From Cavia porcellus (taxonomy: Eukaryota > Chordata > Mammalia > Rodentia > Caviidae), in contig NW_026947490.1 of assembly GCF_034190915.1 (NCBI RefSeq), positions 69,987,494 through 70,051,493 on the forward strand: a stretch of DNA of 64,000 nt. The letters run 5' to 3'. Shown here piece by piece: positions 11,606 through 24,112 of this stretch (within the stretch, counting starts at the first letter, position 1; the number at the start of each line of letters is the position of its first letter). The notes under the pieces were generated by a model. It saw nothing but the letters and a program-made list of their open reading frames with translations, had not been told where the DNA came from and made no database searches. The position numbers and the translations under genes were made by a program.

Positions 11606-11654
11606 CTGTTTGCCATTTTAATCAAGAAGCATTTTCTTATTTAACTAAAAGCAA

Positions 11655-11745
11655 GCTAGGACATTGGGAATGTAGCTCACTGGTAAAACTCCTGCCTTGA
11701 TTTGATCCCTAGTAGTGCAAAAGAGAAACAGAAGCAAAGCAGAAT
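11655..11745 (+). mobile_element. ID-like SINE remnant
   Basis: 'gggaatgtagctcactggta' is an ID-like A box and 'gatttgatccctag' a B-box region, followed by an A-rich tail. Several deletions relative to the intact copies at 9.2 and 57.1 kb. Confidence 0.6.
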
Positions 11746-11864
11746 GAAGTGCAATTTAAAGAGAGATATAAATAGTAATGTAAAAGAAGGCTGTTTTAGT
11801 AAATGTTTTTGATTGTTTAATTTAAAAGGCAGGAATGTTTATTTTATATTTAATTCTTTCCTCC

Positions 11865-11960
11865 TTTTCTTTTTCTTTTTTTCTTTGCAGTGCTAGAATT
11901 GTATGTAAGGCCACACATGTTAACTATGTACTTTACCACTGAGCTACACTTTCAACCTCA
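11865..11960 (-). mobile_element. ID-like SINE remnant, minus strand
   Basis: A T-rich start followed by antisense tRNA-like text ending 'taccactgagctacactttc', the reverse of a 'tgtagctcagtggta' A box. It is old and diverged. Confidence 0.55.
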
Positions 11961-12164
11961 ATTTGTGTATTTTATAAATTATCATTGTATTGCTACTCTG
12001 CATTCTCTTTTCTCTATTTCTAAACATACACATTTTAAATAAGTGTTTTGAAAATTTTAACTATTTTACTTTTAACTGTGCTTTTAAGGAATTTACTCAC
12101 GTAAGAATATCTAATTGTCACTTTGGAGATAGTATTCAATATCTTCAAATTTTTATCAAATACT

Positions 12165-13112
12165 AGGAAGGCAGAGAGCATCCCAATCCCTGACTTGGAA
12201 TTATACTACAAAGCTACTGCAATAAAAGCAGCATGATAGTGGCAAGAAAACAGGTCTGAAGCTCAACAGAGTAGATTACAGGAGGCAGAAACAACTCCAG
12301 ACATACTTAATCACCTTGTCTTTGACAAAGGTGTCAAACACCTTCAGAAGAAAGATAGCTTCTTTAATAAGTGACCCTAAAAAAACCTGACTTCCACATA
12401 ATGAAAATTAAGATTAGACCCATATCTTTCACATGCACTAAACTGAAGTTGAAATGGATCAAAGATCTAAATATTAAAACAGAGACGCTACATCTGCTGG
12501 AAGATAAAATAGGTAGAACTCTTGAGGACTTACATGTGGGCAAAGATTTCATGAACAAAACCCCAGGCACACAGGAACTATCACAAAGAGTCAACAACAG
12601 GGATCTCATGTTATTAAAAAGCTTTTGCACAGCAAGAGAAACCACCAGTAGAGTGAAAAAATAACATATATTGTGGGAAAAAAATTCCAGCTGTACTTCC
12701 AACAAAGGACTACTATCTAAAATTTATAAAGAACTAAAAAAAAATGAGATCTCCCAAATATAAAGATTCAATTCAAAAATGGGCATCTAAAATCAATACA
12801 CACTTCTCAGATGAAGAAGTAGAAATAGCGCATAAATATATGAAAAATGTTCAACATTACTGGTCATTCAAGAAACGCAAATGAAAACAATGCTGAGATT
12901 CTATCACATCCCAGACAGCATGCTATCATTAAGAAATCAATTAATAACAAATGATAGCAGGGCCATAGGGAAAAAGGAACTCTTTTCCACTGTTAACATG
13001 ATTGTAGACTTGTGAATCCACTGTGAAAATCAATATGCAGCTTCCTCAAAATACTAGGACTAGAAGTTCCATTTTCAACTCAAAAGAATTAAAATCATCA
13101 TACCATGGTGAC
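12165..13112 (+). mobile_element. L1 LINE 3' part (ORF2 C-terminus), first half
   Basis: Starts at 'gagagcatcccaatccctga', the same position in ORF2 as 45.7 kb, and runs through 'aaagatctaaatattaaaac' into the ORF2 end. The 97-codon frame at 12371-12664 lies in the sense direction within the ORF2 C-terminal region but is broken on both sides. A solo LTR splits the element at 13112. 5' truncation is typical of L1 retrotransposition. Confidence 0.85.
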
Positions 13113-13891
13113 TGTTATGGTTTGATAACTAGTGGTCAACTTAACGCCAGCTGGATTACATCAGCATGCATTGAGAGAAGATGCTCCACCTGAGGAGGGT
13201 TGCCAGGATAAATAGGTGGAGAAGAAGAGAGGTGTAGAGAGGGATTGAGGTGTTATGGAGGCATTGTTGGTTCTCCTACGAGTTGCTGTTTGAGCTGTTG
13301 GTTCTCCTGGAGAAGCTTTGGTCTTCACATCGAGCATTGCTTCCTGGCTCCGGAGGGGAAGACATGTACTGCCTGGTCTCCAGGGTGAACTCCTCACGCT
13401 GCTTCCTGGCATGTTCCCGACTGTGCTTGTCGTCGGAGGAGCTCGGGGCCTCCGTGTCGCTGAGGACAGCTGTGGTTCCTTTCAGGACAGCCCTGCTCTT
13501 TGTTGTGAGTGTGACTTCTCGGCTCCAGTGTAGAACCCTCATCCCACTAGCACAGCTCCTTCATCCTGCTGGCATGGACTTTCTGGCTTCCACTGCTGAC
13601 CCTTGGGTCTTCCCATCACGGATCTGTAAGAGACTGGCGTGAGTCCTTCTTGTGGGCTTTGAACTTCCAGTTGGACTCGTGGAGGCATTGTTCTGAGCCC
13701 TGGGTTTTTATCTGGACTCATGTAGGACTTGCCATGGGGTTTAGACTCTTGACTAAATAATCTATGTCGCTGGTGTTGTGGATGGATTTCCTGCATTCTC
13801 CTGTGTTAACTTCCGGTGACCATTATAAAAATATTATAAACTCCATGTCCTGATCTGAATTGTTCTCTGTGTACAATCCCTGACTACAACA
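13113..13891 (+). mobile_element. Solo LTR, 779 bp, with perfect 5-bp duplication GTGAC
   Basis: The element begins TGTTATGG and ends CTACAACA, a TG...CA pair with short inverted ends. Flanks are GTGAC at 13108-13112 and GTGAC at 13892-13896. The L1 sequence reads straight across when the element and one GTGAC are removed. A 5-bp duplication suits class III (ERVL/MaLR) elements, but I do not recognise the LTR body. It is richer in G+C than its surroundings and contains several overlapping frames (for example 13250-13642, 130 codons), none with a recognisable domain. Orientation is not certain. Confidence 0.75.
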
Positions 13892-14455
13892 GTGACATAT
13901 GCACACCCATGTTTATAGCTGCGCAATGTATAATAGCTGACTCTTGGAAATAGCCCAAATATCCATCAATTGATTAATGGATAAAGAAGATAGGAGTTTT
14001 TTTATACAATGGAATATCACTCTGCCATAAAGAAGGATAATTTTAAAACATTACTTGCTATGCCTTAAGTACTTTAAGTATATAAGCATGCTTAAGTGAA
14101 ACAAATTAGACACACATGTATAAACCCTGCATTGCTTCTCTGGTGTGAGAAACTGAAAGTGTAAATAGGGACCAAAATGTTTAATAAATACTGTGAAATA
14201 GGAAGAAAATGTTCAACTTGGAAGGTGAACTAGGGGGAAGGGATGGAAGGCCAAGAAAGATAATGATGAGAAAAAAGGAAAAAAATGGAAACAAAGCTTT
14301 TGTAAATAAGGAGGTAAAGAGGGGCTGAAGGGAGAGTAGGGGGGTGGGGGAAAAGTGTCAAGTTATGTCATGTACAGGTAAAAATTCCTTTAGATCAATG
14401 TGCCTAAAAACCTAAAATGTGCCAATAAACTTAATTCACAAATGAAACATGAACA
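13892..14455 (+). mobile_element. L1 LINE 3' UTR, second half after the LTR insertion
   Basis: Continues the interrupted L1 with 'gtttatagctgcgcaatgta', 'catcaattgattaatggata' and the 3' UTR. It ends in an A-rich tail near 14455. The purine-rich stretch at 14220-14350 (aagggatggaagg, ggggaggg-like runs) is typical of L1 3' UTRs. Confidence 0.85.
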
Positions 14456-14459
14456 AAAA

Positions 14460-15270
14460 ATCCTTGCTAGAAAGAAATCAACTTGAGATAGTGATGTCTT
14501 TGCACTGTTTGTTTTTTAAAAATTCAGTATAATTATTATGATTCAACTCTTATGTGGCTAAATTTTATTTGCTATTAAGGTGCCCAACATGAAGCTTTTG
14601 CTACACCAAATCTGCAACATTCATGTAATGCACAATGTCTGAGGCTCATTTTCTTGGTTCCCAATCCAAGAGTTAGAAAGAAATTTTACTTTACTTTCTT
14701 GCATGTCTTCTGTAGCTGACAATGCTTTCCTGGTGAGTTGTCTCTCCTGCTGGCCTGGAAATCCACATGCCATTTTTTGTACTAGAGAAGGCTCTTGGTC
14801 CTCATCTTCATGATACCACAGATCTTACTTCAGTTGGAATTTCGAGTGTTAATCTTAGGTTGCATTTCCCTTGAGGTGAGCGCTCTCAAGCTGTCTGTGT
14901 GGGGCAAGAGTGCAGGTATTGGACAATTTGAAATGATGGGAAGAAGCATCAACTCAGAGATGACTCCAACGTTGCGACATCTTGTCTTAGAATGCTCACT
15001 GAGACTCCTTCAACTCACTAGCCACTGTCATGGGCACTTAGCTCCCCATTCAGTGTGACCACTCCTCTCTCTATATGCATAGCTCTTTAAAAAAGGGGAA
15101 CACTTTTTTACACTTGTTAAGTGTAAAAAGCACATGACCCTGAGTAAGAACTCTAATCTATTCAATAAATGAATAATGAGGGGACTGACTCTTGATGCTC
15201 AGATTTTAATATGTACAAACCTTCCAATTCCTTTTCCATATACTCCTTTCTGGAATGATTTAACCCATAA
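14460..15270. other. Unrecognised DNA
   Basis: No repeat, exon or RNA gene recognised. The 87-codon frame at 14795-15058 lacks any domain or compositional signal. Confidence 0.3.
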
Positions 15271-15274
15271 TGAA

Positions 15275-15422
15275 TAGAGTTGGATGTAGTGACACATCCC
15301 TAAATTCCCAGGCCTTGAGAAGATGAAGCAGGAGGGCCGCTGCAAGTTCCAGGCTATATAGTGGGTTGAGGTCAGCCTGAACTACATAGTGAGACTCCGT
15401 TTCACACACACACACAAAAATG
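15275..15422 (+). mobile_element. B1-type SINE (7SL-derived)
   Basis: 'gatgtagtgacacatcccta' to 'gagactccgtttcacacaca' follows the order of a 7SL-derived monomer: GGC-like 5' end, 'gaagcaggagggccgctgca', 'cagcctgaactacatagtga', then an (AC)n plus A tail. An extra duplicated segment around the middle makes it longer than a minimal B1. Confidence 0.7.
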
Positions 15423-15589
15423 CTATAGTGAGTGAAACAATGAATTAGTGAAAAAAACAAATAGAACATGGGGATGATATTTTGAAAAAATGAAACAGAT
15501 ACTCTCTTACACTCCCTTAACACTTCTCAATTCCCTATACACGAAGTGAGTTTTTATTTTTCAGAGAAAAAATAGATATTCTTCTCACT

Positions 15590-15780
15590 TTTTTATTAAT
15601 CAAGTTTATTGGTACATTTTAGGTATACATAATGATCATATTCATTATACAAATTTGTACCTGTACATGGTATATCTTGATTTTTTCCTTTCCTTACACA
15701 CCTTTCAACCTCTTTTCCCCTCTTTACTTACAAAACCTTCATTTCCAGTTTTTTCTTTTCTTTTTTTTCCCTTTCCTTCC
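15590..15780 (-). mobile_element. Possible old LINE relic
   Basis: T-rich text such as 'tattggtacattttaggtat' and 'acctgtacatggtatatctt' has the look of an antisense LINE 3' UTR, but I cannot assign a family. Low confidence. Confidence 0.25.
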
Positions 15781-16469
15781 TTAAAATAGAGATTCTTAGT
15801 CTAAAGCAAAGAACTTTATTTGGTTTTGGTTCTGAGAGCTGACAGTCTTATGTCTTCAGCACCATTATATTTTGTCTTCTTATGAATATTATTTCAGGGA
15901 AAAATAGTTTAAAGCAAAGAAGTACTTTTTTTGTTTTGCTTTGGTCCTCAGTGTTCATAGTTTATGTTTTCAGATTGAATTAATACTAGTAGCTTTCCTG
16001 TCACTGGATCAAATATCTTTGCTTTTGCTCATGGTTTAAAGTCCATGGGTGGATTCAAGTCTGAAGTTGTTTGGTTCCAAGGCAGACTGACATGGCAGAA
16101 AGGCAGAGTAAGGCTGCTCTGGCCATGGTGGCCAGGAAGCGTGGACGGAAGGCGGAGCCTGAGACAAGAACAGACCCTTCCAGGTCACACCTTTGTGACT
16201 CACCTGCTTCTTCAGCTTCTCTCTCTTAATAACACATTCAGCTAGGAATTCATTAATGGATTAGTCCGTGAATAAGTATAATATCCCAAAGGTCCAATCA
16301 TCTCTCAAACACCTCACTGAACAGTAAGTAATTTATCTTGTTAGTCTACTGTTCGATTCTTACCCCCTCCTCTAAGACACTTAGTTATAAACCACATCAT
16401 TAGAAATTCTGAAATTTCCTTTTATTCATAAAGAGTTAAGCTTGGTTGACTGAAACCAAAACGTGTAAT

Positions 16470-16575
16470 TAGGGCTAGGGGTTCAGTCTGTGATAAAGCA
16501 AGTGGCTGGCATTGCTCGAGATCCTGGGTTCACCCCCAGTCCTAAAACAAAACAAAACAAAACAAAACAAAAGTT
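16470..16575 (+). mobile_element. ID-like tRNA-derived SINE with (AAAAC)n tail
   Basis: 'ggctaggggttcagtctgtg' is a degraded A-box region and 'cctgggttcacccccagtcc' the B-box/T-arm region. It is followed by six AAAAC units at 16544-16573. The tail type differs from that of the young copies, suggesting an older subfamily. Confidence 0.7.
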
Positions 16576-17690
16576 TCATTGGGTTCAATGAATTCTGGCA
16601 CTGGTCATATGTCAGAATCACTTAGGAATCCTTAAACAATATTAATACCTAAGTTCCTATTTTTAGAGACTTTAACTCAATTATTTGGTTTATGATCATA
16701 TTCAGGCATTGCTTTTGGAAAGTATTTCTTGGGGGATTCTAATGTACACCCTAATTTGGGAAAGCTTTTGTAAGCTATGTTGGCAAGACCCATCACAAGG
16801 AGAGAGAAAAAAGCAGGGCAGAGTCAGGCAGGAATAATTTGACTCTCTATTACAAAAACAAATCCTCTAAAAGATATGGAAAAGATGTGGTAGGAGCATC
16901 CAGGAAGGTTGGAGATGGCTGGTGTGAGACTGAGTCATGTTCTCTCAGTACATCACAGGAGAATCCAAAGCCATGAGAGAGGCCATGAATTCCATGGTGC
17001 TGAGCATGGGGCTTCCCATGTGGTGGTTTAGGAAGATCTGAAGAACATGACCACCATGGTTGGCTCAACGCAGCCTCCTTAGCTCCAACCTTGAGATGAG
17101 ACCATCACCCTTTAATGTGATGCATCAAAGTTAGTTGAGAGTTTCTGAGACCCAAAGGCAAAACAGGAGTGGTATCATGTCTGGCTGGATTGGTGTGGCA
17201 TTAAAATGGTAGATTGCTGATTGTAGGGACCTCTGGGAGGATCCTCTAGCTGGAAGCACTGAGTAGCGTCCTGAGACTCAAGACACAGGGGTGATGATGC
17301 ACTCTCGGAGGGGCAACTGTTCATTTGTGGAAACCAGAAAAAAACCTGAAAGGGTGACTTTCATGTGACATTACCTGCTACTCTAAGTGAATGCCTCTCA
17401 TCCTCACAAAAGAGTGAAATAGTCCTCACGGGTAGTTGGAACTATAATGTTAACATGTAAGTCAAATTAATTGAGGGCAATATATACTTTTTTATAACAA
17501 ATGCTACTTACTCTCAATTTTTACAACTGCATTTTTCTACTGTTAGTAGTTAAAATAGGAACAAAAGAATAAGATGAGAATAGTTACAAATATAAGGACT
17601 TCTATATACTTTTACATCTGGGTTGTGGTATGCAAATTTTTAACATGACACAAAGAATTTAGAGAGTAAACAAACACTGACCAAGTATGT
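16576..17690. other. Unrecognised DNA
   Basis: No repeat family or gene is recognisable. Frames are short and featureless, including 16850-17068 on the minus strand. Confidence 0.3.
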
Positions 17691-17694
17691 CTAC

Positions 17695-18060
17695 TTTCTC
17701 ATTATTATTTCATTTAAAGCAGCATTTTGTACAATGGAATGGGACTCAATAATAAAAAGAAACTGCTAACACATGCCATACAAATGGAATACAAAAATAA
17801 TAAACAAAAGAAGCCAGATTCAAAAGAATACATGCTACACTGACCCACTGCCTTGAGTCTGAGGAGCAGACAAAACAATCTATGATGATGAAAGGCAGGA
17901 TATTGGTCATGGTTGGAAGAGCACTGTTGAAGGGCATGGATGTAAGGTCTACATCTTCATCTGGGTGACAGCCATCTAGATATGTACAAAGAAAAAATGT
18001 CACTGAGCTCTCTTCTTAAGAGATGTGTCTTTACGTATAAATCATATTTCAAAAAGTAAT
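17695..18060 (+). mobile_element. Ancient L1 3'-end relic
   Basis: 'ttgtacaatggaatgggact' followed by 'gccatacaaatgga'-type text and an A/T-rich end resembles the 3' end of old mammalian L1M elements. It is highly diverged, and the minus-strand frame 17746-18003 is a shadow. Confidence 0.4.
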
Positions 18061-18449
18061 GACAAATAAAAGATAGGTAATTGAAAAAATTAGTCCTAAT
18101 AATTTATTAACCTAAAGACTTGAGTTGAATTATCAGAGTGTAAAGCCAAATGTAGAAAAGTGAATGGTGCTGGTTAAAAATATTTATGATGCCTAAATCC
18201 ACCCAAGATTGACTCAATGATGTTCCTGGATAGTGAAGAAAGAGTATAGGTTTAGAGTTGACCATTTAAGAAAATGTGTTTTCACCAAGAAGCCCTGGGC
18301 CTCTTGTGACAACTTTCTTTTCTCCCTTGGAAATTTATAGATGCCATTGTGTTACACAGAATTTTTCCAAAACTACCCTTATGGAATTGATTTGTTTAAA
18401 GAAATGCTGGTGCTTTGAAATAAAAATGTAGTTGTCCACATATACTCAT

Positions 18450-18695
18450 GATGTTTCTGTAACAAAAAGCACTGGTTTTGACATCAAATGATCCAATGCA
18501 GCTCTCGATTTCTCTGTTTCCTACCTGGCTGATGTTCAGAAAGCCACAAATCTTTGGGAATCTTTGTCTCTTCACTTGCAAAAAAGAGATATTAGCAATT
18601 CCTTTACAATGAATTAGTACAATGAATTAATACAATGAATACTAATTAGATCACATATAGGTACTTAATATATGATAAGCTATTAACAAATGTGT
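18450..18695 (+). mobile_element. MIR SINE relic
   Basis: 'tctttgtctcttcacttgca' corresponds to the conserved MIR core. It is followed by the region equivalent to the low-complexity ATTAG/AATGAATTA part and 'cacatataggtacttaatat', the typical 3' section. It is ancient and shared by all mammals. Confidence 0.6.
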
Positions 18696-18700
18696 TGCAT

Positions 18701-18724
18701 TATTATTATTATTATTATTATTAT
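18701..18724. repeat. (ATT)n microsatellite
   Basis: About eight perfect ATT/TTA units directly after the MIR relic. The two overlapping frames here (18690-18889) are produced by this repeat and are not genes. Confidence 0.85.
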
Positions 18725-19109
18725 TCACATAGGCTTTCAAAAAGTCATCCTCTCAGTATCATCACCAGTTTGCACAATTGTCTTCTTTGGAGATTCTATT
18801 TATTTTTATCCCAATTTAAATGCTATTTTCTGCTCTCTCTATCTGAAGAAATCAATGATGTTCCTTTTTGCCATGATATGAGGTTATAGTTACGATTAGT
18901 ATGAATAATATTCTGCCTCTTTCTCTTCTTGTGACTTGATCAATCTTGAAGAAGTTGTCCCTTTACCTTCCACCTGTGTTTTCAGCAGAGACCCAACCCC
19001 AAGACTACTTACAATGATTTACACACTAACTGCCATTTATCAGATCATATTTCTTATTGACTCCCTGAGAAACTTCCTTGACTTTAGGAAGAACATATTC
19101 TAACAGGTA

Positions 19110-19304
19110 CAGTATTAAGTCCTTTCATAGATGCTTCTGTCTGTAGACAGCTCCTTTCATAAACAAAAGTCTTTGTCATAATTTTGCTTCAGTTTGCAAA
19201 AATTCCACATTGGGTGATAAACATGACCATGTCTATCTTCCCCAAATGAACACAGACACAACCATATTCCCCCAAATTGTAAAACATAGTAAGTTCATAA
19301 ACTG
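19110..19304. mobile_element. Second Tigger/pogo-like MITE copy
   Basis: Shares its core with the 8.6-kb element: 'ataaacatgaccatgtctat' here against 'atgaacatgaccacagctgt' there. Begins CAG and ends CTG, with TA on both sides (19108-19109 and 19305-19306). It is more degraded at its ends than the other copy. Confidence 0.45.
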
Positions 19305-19724
19305 TACTTTACAGAAGATGATAGTCCCTGGGGATTGAGATTTTGGCAAATACTAACCCTGCATATTGGTTATTTAGTTTCCCCCAAATTAGTGGTTTAA
19401 ATTAATAATAATCACTTATTAATACAAATAAAAATGAAAGATGTTTCACAAATAAATGTCTTAAAGAAACATCCTATAAAACAGTATTATTCAGATATTT
19501 AAGTAAAACTTCAAGGAACTCTCACATATCTACCAAAACAACCTTTTCTCTTGTTGTGAAACATCGTTCATTTTTATTTGCATAGCATCATTATGAAAAA
19601 AGCAGGAAATTATAATTCCTTTGAAAACATTAATTCTGGAATTAGTGCTTTTGGTGTTTTGATTATAGCACTGAAGTAATATTATAGATATCTAAGTTAA
19701 GTAGAAATATAGGTAGTCAGGGTT

Positions 19725-20235
19725 AGGCCCTCAAAGGAATCAATGCCGAGTATGAGAACACATTACAGCTGCAACCAGATGCCCACCTGTCGGAGGTCAA
19801 ATCTCAAGCTATGACCAGGTCTATAGGCCTCCTCAGGAGATAAGATAATTGATATAACCTGATCAAATAAAGTCTAAATAGACATTAGCCGCCCCAGTGA
19901 ATGATTAAGACCTCCTGATCCATCTCTTCCTAAATAAGGTCTTTGTTTTTTCCCTGTACACTGGGTACATGATGTGCTTCTGCATTAGATCAGTTACTTG
20001 ATGGATTGTACTTGTAATCTTATGATTTGACCATAGTTTTTACCCATGTTGTGCTCACCTCATGATTTTGCGCTATAAAACTTTCTTTGAGAAGCAGGAT
20101 CATTGGTAACCCAGGTCCCCTCCTGTCTTTTAGGAGCTATCTCTCTCAATAAAGTTTTTCTATTCTTCACCCTTACTGTTCCTTAGGATTCATTCAATTT
20201 GAGAAACATGAATTCAGTGTGTCTGAAACCTAACA
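19725..20235 (+). mobile_element. Probable solo LTR, ERV1-like, about 511 bp
   Basis: The plus strand has LTR-like organisation: a TATA-type box 'gctataaaactt' near 20070, then AATAAA in 'tcaataaagtttttctattc' near 20147, then a C/T-rich stretch and a CA end. GGTT flanks it at 19721-19724 and 20236-20239, consistent with the 4-bp duplication of class I ERVs. The 5' end is not a clean TG, so the left boundary is tentative. Confidence 0.5.
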
Positions 20236-20239
20236 GGTT

Positions 20240-21220
20240 GGAAGTTATATATTATTTCCTCTTCTCATTAAGAACTAAGAGATTATTCACTATTATACAA
20301 TGGCAGGCACATTGTAAGAAAGGGTCTTGGGGAAATATGCACAAACAATAATAAATCCAGATACTCTATTGATGACTATAAGCAAAAAATTCTCCCTTTA
20401 ATCTCCATGCTATGCTATCAGTTAATGTATTTCATTTGAATAACTTTAGTCACAAAAGTAGAATGCAGGAAAATGAAGGAAATTTCAGCTCTGAAATTGA
20501 AGATATTCTTCACAATGAGAACTGGAAAATGCAATTATCTGCCTCTCTCTCCACCTCCTACTGGTTTGCAATCAGTGACTATTGTGAAGGTAACTTTGTT
20601 CCTGAACCAGAAGTCCCCTGAAATAACCTCAACTCCTGTCCCAGCAAGGGAATAAACAGCTATGAGCAAAAGCAGATAATCCTCCCAACAAGAAAGAGCA
20701 ACATATGTTCTAGTGGAGTTTCAGCACTGAAATTTTCATGGAAGTTGACAATTATTGCTTCCATATGTGAGAAGCATGCAGTTTTTGTTAGCTTGCCATT
20801 AACTAGAGACTCTGGAGGTCATTACAAGAACAGGCTAAAAGTCAGAGGAATAATTTCTCAGGAAATGGTATGAGACTGGTTGCTTGAAATTACCAGAGTA
20901 CACAGGTTCAAAGCAGAGGTTACTCCTTAAAAAGCAGAGGGCAAAACAATGCTAGAATTGCAAGCTAGATTGTGGATCATTGGAAGACTGAATACAGACA
21001 TTCAAATAGTTGTTATAAGGCCTGCCTCCTACATGGGTGGTCCCATAAGAATTACTTTTAAAGGAAAGCTTTCTTTCAATCCTGGGCCAGTTTCACAGCT
21101 GAGTTTCCAGAAACAGAGGCATTTTCTGGGATCTATTTTGAAAAACAACCCCAAATTATACACCTATAAAGGAAAGAGAGTTCCTTCGTTAACAGTTTTC
21201 ACCTTAAATTTTCTATGGAA
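20240..21220. other. Unrecognised DNA
   Basis: Overlapping small frames at 20412-20655 and 20949-21254 have no domain, signal peptide or conserved motif. No repeat recognised. Confidence 0.3.
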
Positions 21221-21227
21221 GAGCTGG

Positions 21228-21300
21228 CAGTGCTGCTTAGTGGTTCAGTGGTAGAATGTATGGGCATTTGGCTCAGTTCCCACCATGGGGAGAAAAATCA
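21228..21300 (+). mobile_element. ID-like SINE remnant
   Basis: 'ctgcttagtggttcagtggt' is an A-box-like start, and 'tggctcagttcccaccatgg' corresponds to the B-box end. It is heavily worn. Confidence 0.4.
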
Positions 21301-22119
21301 TTTGAGTTGTCAGCAGAATCTTGCAGTTCTCAGGAAGTGACTGGATTTTTAGGAACACTCACTGGATGGGTCTAGATGGATTCTTGCTCAAAAGTACACA
21401 GATCATATGGGATCTCAGCAAATGCATGAGCATGGAAGAAAGGACCTTTAGGGTCAGGTCATTGCAGTCACTGTGGGTTTTGGGATCCAGAGAGATGTTC
21501 AGGTTCTTTTGTGATGAACAAAGAGCTGTCACACAATACATGACAGAAAGGAAATAGCAGCTAAGTTTAATGAAGTTTAAATGCCAAAGTTACACTCAGA
21601 GCAAGCAGGCTTGGGCTAGCAGAAAGGAAAATGGTACCAGTGCTGAATACCCTAGGTTTAAAAATTCTCAATGTTGTGCCAGATCTATAGCACCTCCCAT
21701 GTGTATTTCAGGGAATGACAGACAATGTGGTTGACAGGGTTCAGAGTCATATCAGCTGTATCTATATGCATATACTTTCCTACAGTTTACTCCAGCTGCA
21801 TGCATAAGATACAGTTCAATGATAAAAGGTTATTGTAGGTCCTGCAGGTAGGTCTAGCATGTGTGCATCCTTGTTTGGAATTTTGGAAATTTCCAGGAGT
21901 CATTGTTTTTATCTTTGCATCTAGGCAATGGACCTTCTGCAAGGTATTGCCCAGATTCAGGTAGAGCAGAGTGGTCCAATTGCCCCTAATTTTGCCAACT
22001 ACATTACTACTGGTCTCTCTAATTTGGAGATTTGAGCTATACCACGTATAGTATCTGTATCCACATTTCCCTTCCCACTAACAGGAAATTACAGTGCTAA
22101 TTTCTGAATTTTCATTTTC

Positions 22120-22200
22120 CAGCTCCATTATTTACTAACCAACACTCTGGACAAATCACGTTTAAATGTTTCACCTTCTATAAAATAGAAGCTTCTGGTA
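22120..22200 (+). mobile_element. Possible MIR scrap
   Basis: 'ctctggacaaatcacgttta' with 'tcaccttctataaaatagaa' follows the conserved MIR core order. Very short and old. Confidence 0.35.
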
Positions 22201-22639
22201 TTTTTACCCAATGGTAGAATTCTAGTGTGTGTGAGAAAGTTTCAAAATGTGTACAGAGAGGCACATGTGCTGATCTCATCTTGCTAGCACAGTGTTGTAG
22301 TGGTCAGCACATTGACATGCTGGTAGTCCTCTGTCACGGGGATCATTTTGCTTTTCCTGTAGAAAAATCTACTGACTGCATTTTATTCAATGGATTTATG
22401 CACAGTAAAATGCAGAACACAAAGGTGGTCTGTAAGGATCCCAAGCATGCTGTAACAATTCAGGTAAGTAGAGGAGTTTTTATTTTACAGATAATGTTTA
22501 TACATATCAGAATTGAACTTGTTTTTTTCCAGAATTTTGATTGTTTCTGACTTACCTAACCTGTCTCCTAAAGCTTAGCAGAAACTAAAGTATTCCTTTT
22601 CTTCTAATTATTACTACTTTTTGTGATGCTGATGTAGGA

Positions 22640-23300
22640 AACGATATAGGACCTCTGAATGATATAGAGGAATTACTCTAACTCTCAGACTGCTAGACAT
22701 CTGATACACTGAGTTCATGTTCCTCAAAATCAAAGAATAAATTCTGATGAATAATGTCAGCTAAAGGTAGGAAATATTTATAGAGGGGGAGATACAACTC
22801 CTGAGACACAGAAAGGGTCCTGAGTGAGTTGACAAGGATCCTGCTTTTTAGGAAAAGTTTTATAGAGCACGACCACTTTTGTACAATGTGGGTTAAGGCT
22901 ATGATCAACCAGTGAGGTTATATCTAGAGCTGCTTAGGTAATATTGATTCAAGAAGAAGCAAGTCATATAGCAAGTACATGTGGAAAAAACAAAGGACTT
23001 TTCAGGAAGGGGTGAGCCCAAGGAAAACACACATCTGAAGTCAGTCAGATTGAAGACAGCCTGTAAATGCATCCTGTCCTGGTATGTGACATACCTCACT
23101 TTGTTGAGCACCTGCACTCTACTCTTGAGTGCCTCCTATGTCTACATCTAATAAATCTTTCTCACATGTCTTTTATGAAACCATCCTAAAAATCCTTCTT
23201 CTGTGCCGAGAGTCAGCAAACATGTATACTGATTGTCAAAGGTTGGACTGAGTTCCTTCTTTAAGCCTCGGAGACCCTCAGACCCAGTCCATGACAACAT
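22640..23300 (+). mobile_element. Probable LTR relic with AATAAA
   Basis: The 3' part is LTR-like: an AATAAA at 23150-23155 followed by 'tctttctcacatgtctttta' and a C/T-rich region ending 'cagtccatgacaaca'. The 5' boundary is uncertain and I see no target duplication. The minus-strand frames here are not supported. Confidence 0.35.
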
Positions 23301-23929
23301 CACTTTGCATGGTACTAAGTGAAGAGGAGCTGAGTTCTCTACTATTGAGAACAGGGGAGGAAAATGTCCATTTTAAAAGCCAATGATTCAATAATGTATT
23401 CAGCTACTTAGGGCTGTACACACAGGTTTCTTTGCTTGTTGCTGAGAAGTTCCAAAGAGGCGTTCATTTTGGTAAAAAGGATTTCTCAACACTAGTTTCT
23501 GGTAAATGGAAATGCCTTTTGCTTTAAATCACCATTCCACTGTGTGCAGGTATTTTGGGGTCTTTTGTAGCAAAGAACACAAGAGGAGGAAATTCAATAA
23601 ATAGCAGACAAATTTGGGCCATTTCATTCCTTCTCTGCCCAACCAGGGCCTCTCCTCTTATTTACAGGAATGAAACTGGGCTCGACCTGCTGCTGGCAGC
23701 ATCTGAATACTCTGTCTTTTCATTTGGGCCTACGAGAGGCGGAGGAGTCATTTTTGCCTTGAGCCTGAGAAAGACTGTGGAAGCCATTTTTTCTAATCTA
23801 AAGAGAAAAAAAATCTAACTTTCAAAGTTCTATTTTGTAGTGCTTGTTACAATGAGTTTGCAGGATCATTGATAACAAATGTATCATTTTTAGTCTTAAA
23901 ATATATTTTTCCTTTTTCACCTTAGATTT

Positions 23930-24112
23930 TTAAAGATAGACTTTGATTTTTAGAGTTTTATGTTCATAGCAAAATTCAGCAGTAAGTACAAAAATTTCTT
24001 ATATACTTTCTCCTCTCAAATGTACATGTCATCCTCTCCCAGTGGCACATTTGCGACAGCTGATGAATCTGCCTTGATATAACATTATTTCATGCACCAC
24101 CTTCCCCCGCAC
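23930..24112 (-). mobile_element. Ancient L1 3' UTR relic, antisense
   Basis: 'gttcatagcaaaattcagca' followed by 'tgtacatgtcatcctctccc' and 'gctgatgaatctgccttgat' matches the antisense of a widespread old L1M 3' UTR block. It is ancient and fragmentary. Confidence 0.5.

Noticed and set aside
22227..22550. Exon ending in the splice-donor-like CAGGTAAGT near 22463
   Set aside because: The donor match is good, but there is no polypyrimidine/AG acceptor in register, no protein similarity, and the frame runs through the donor without change. Single donor matches are common by chance.
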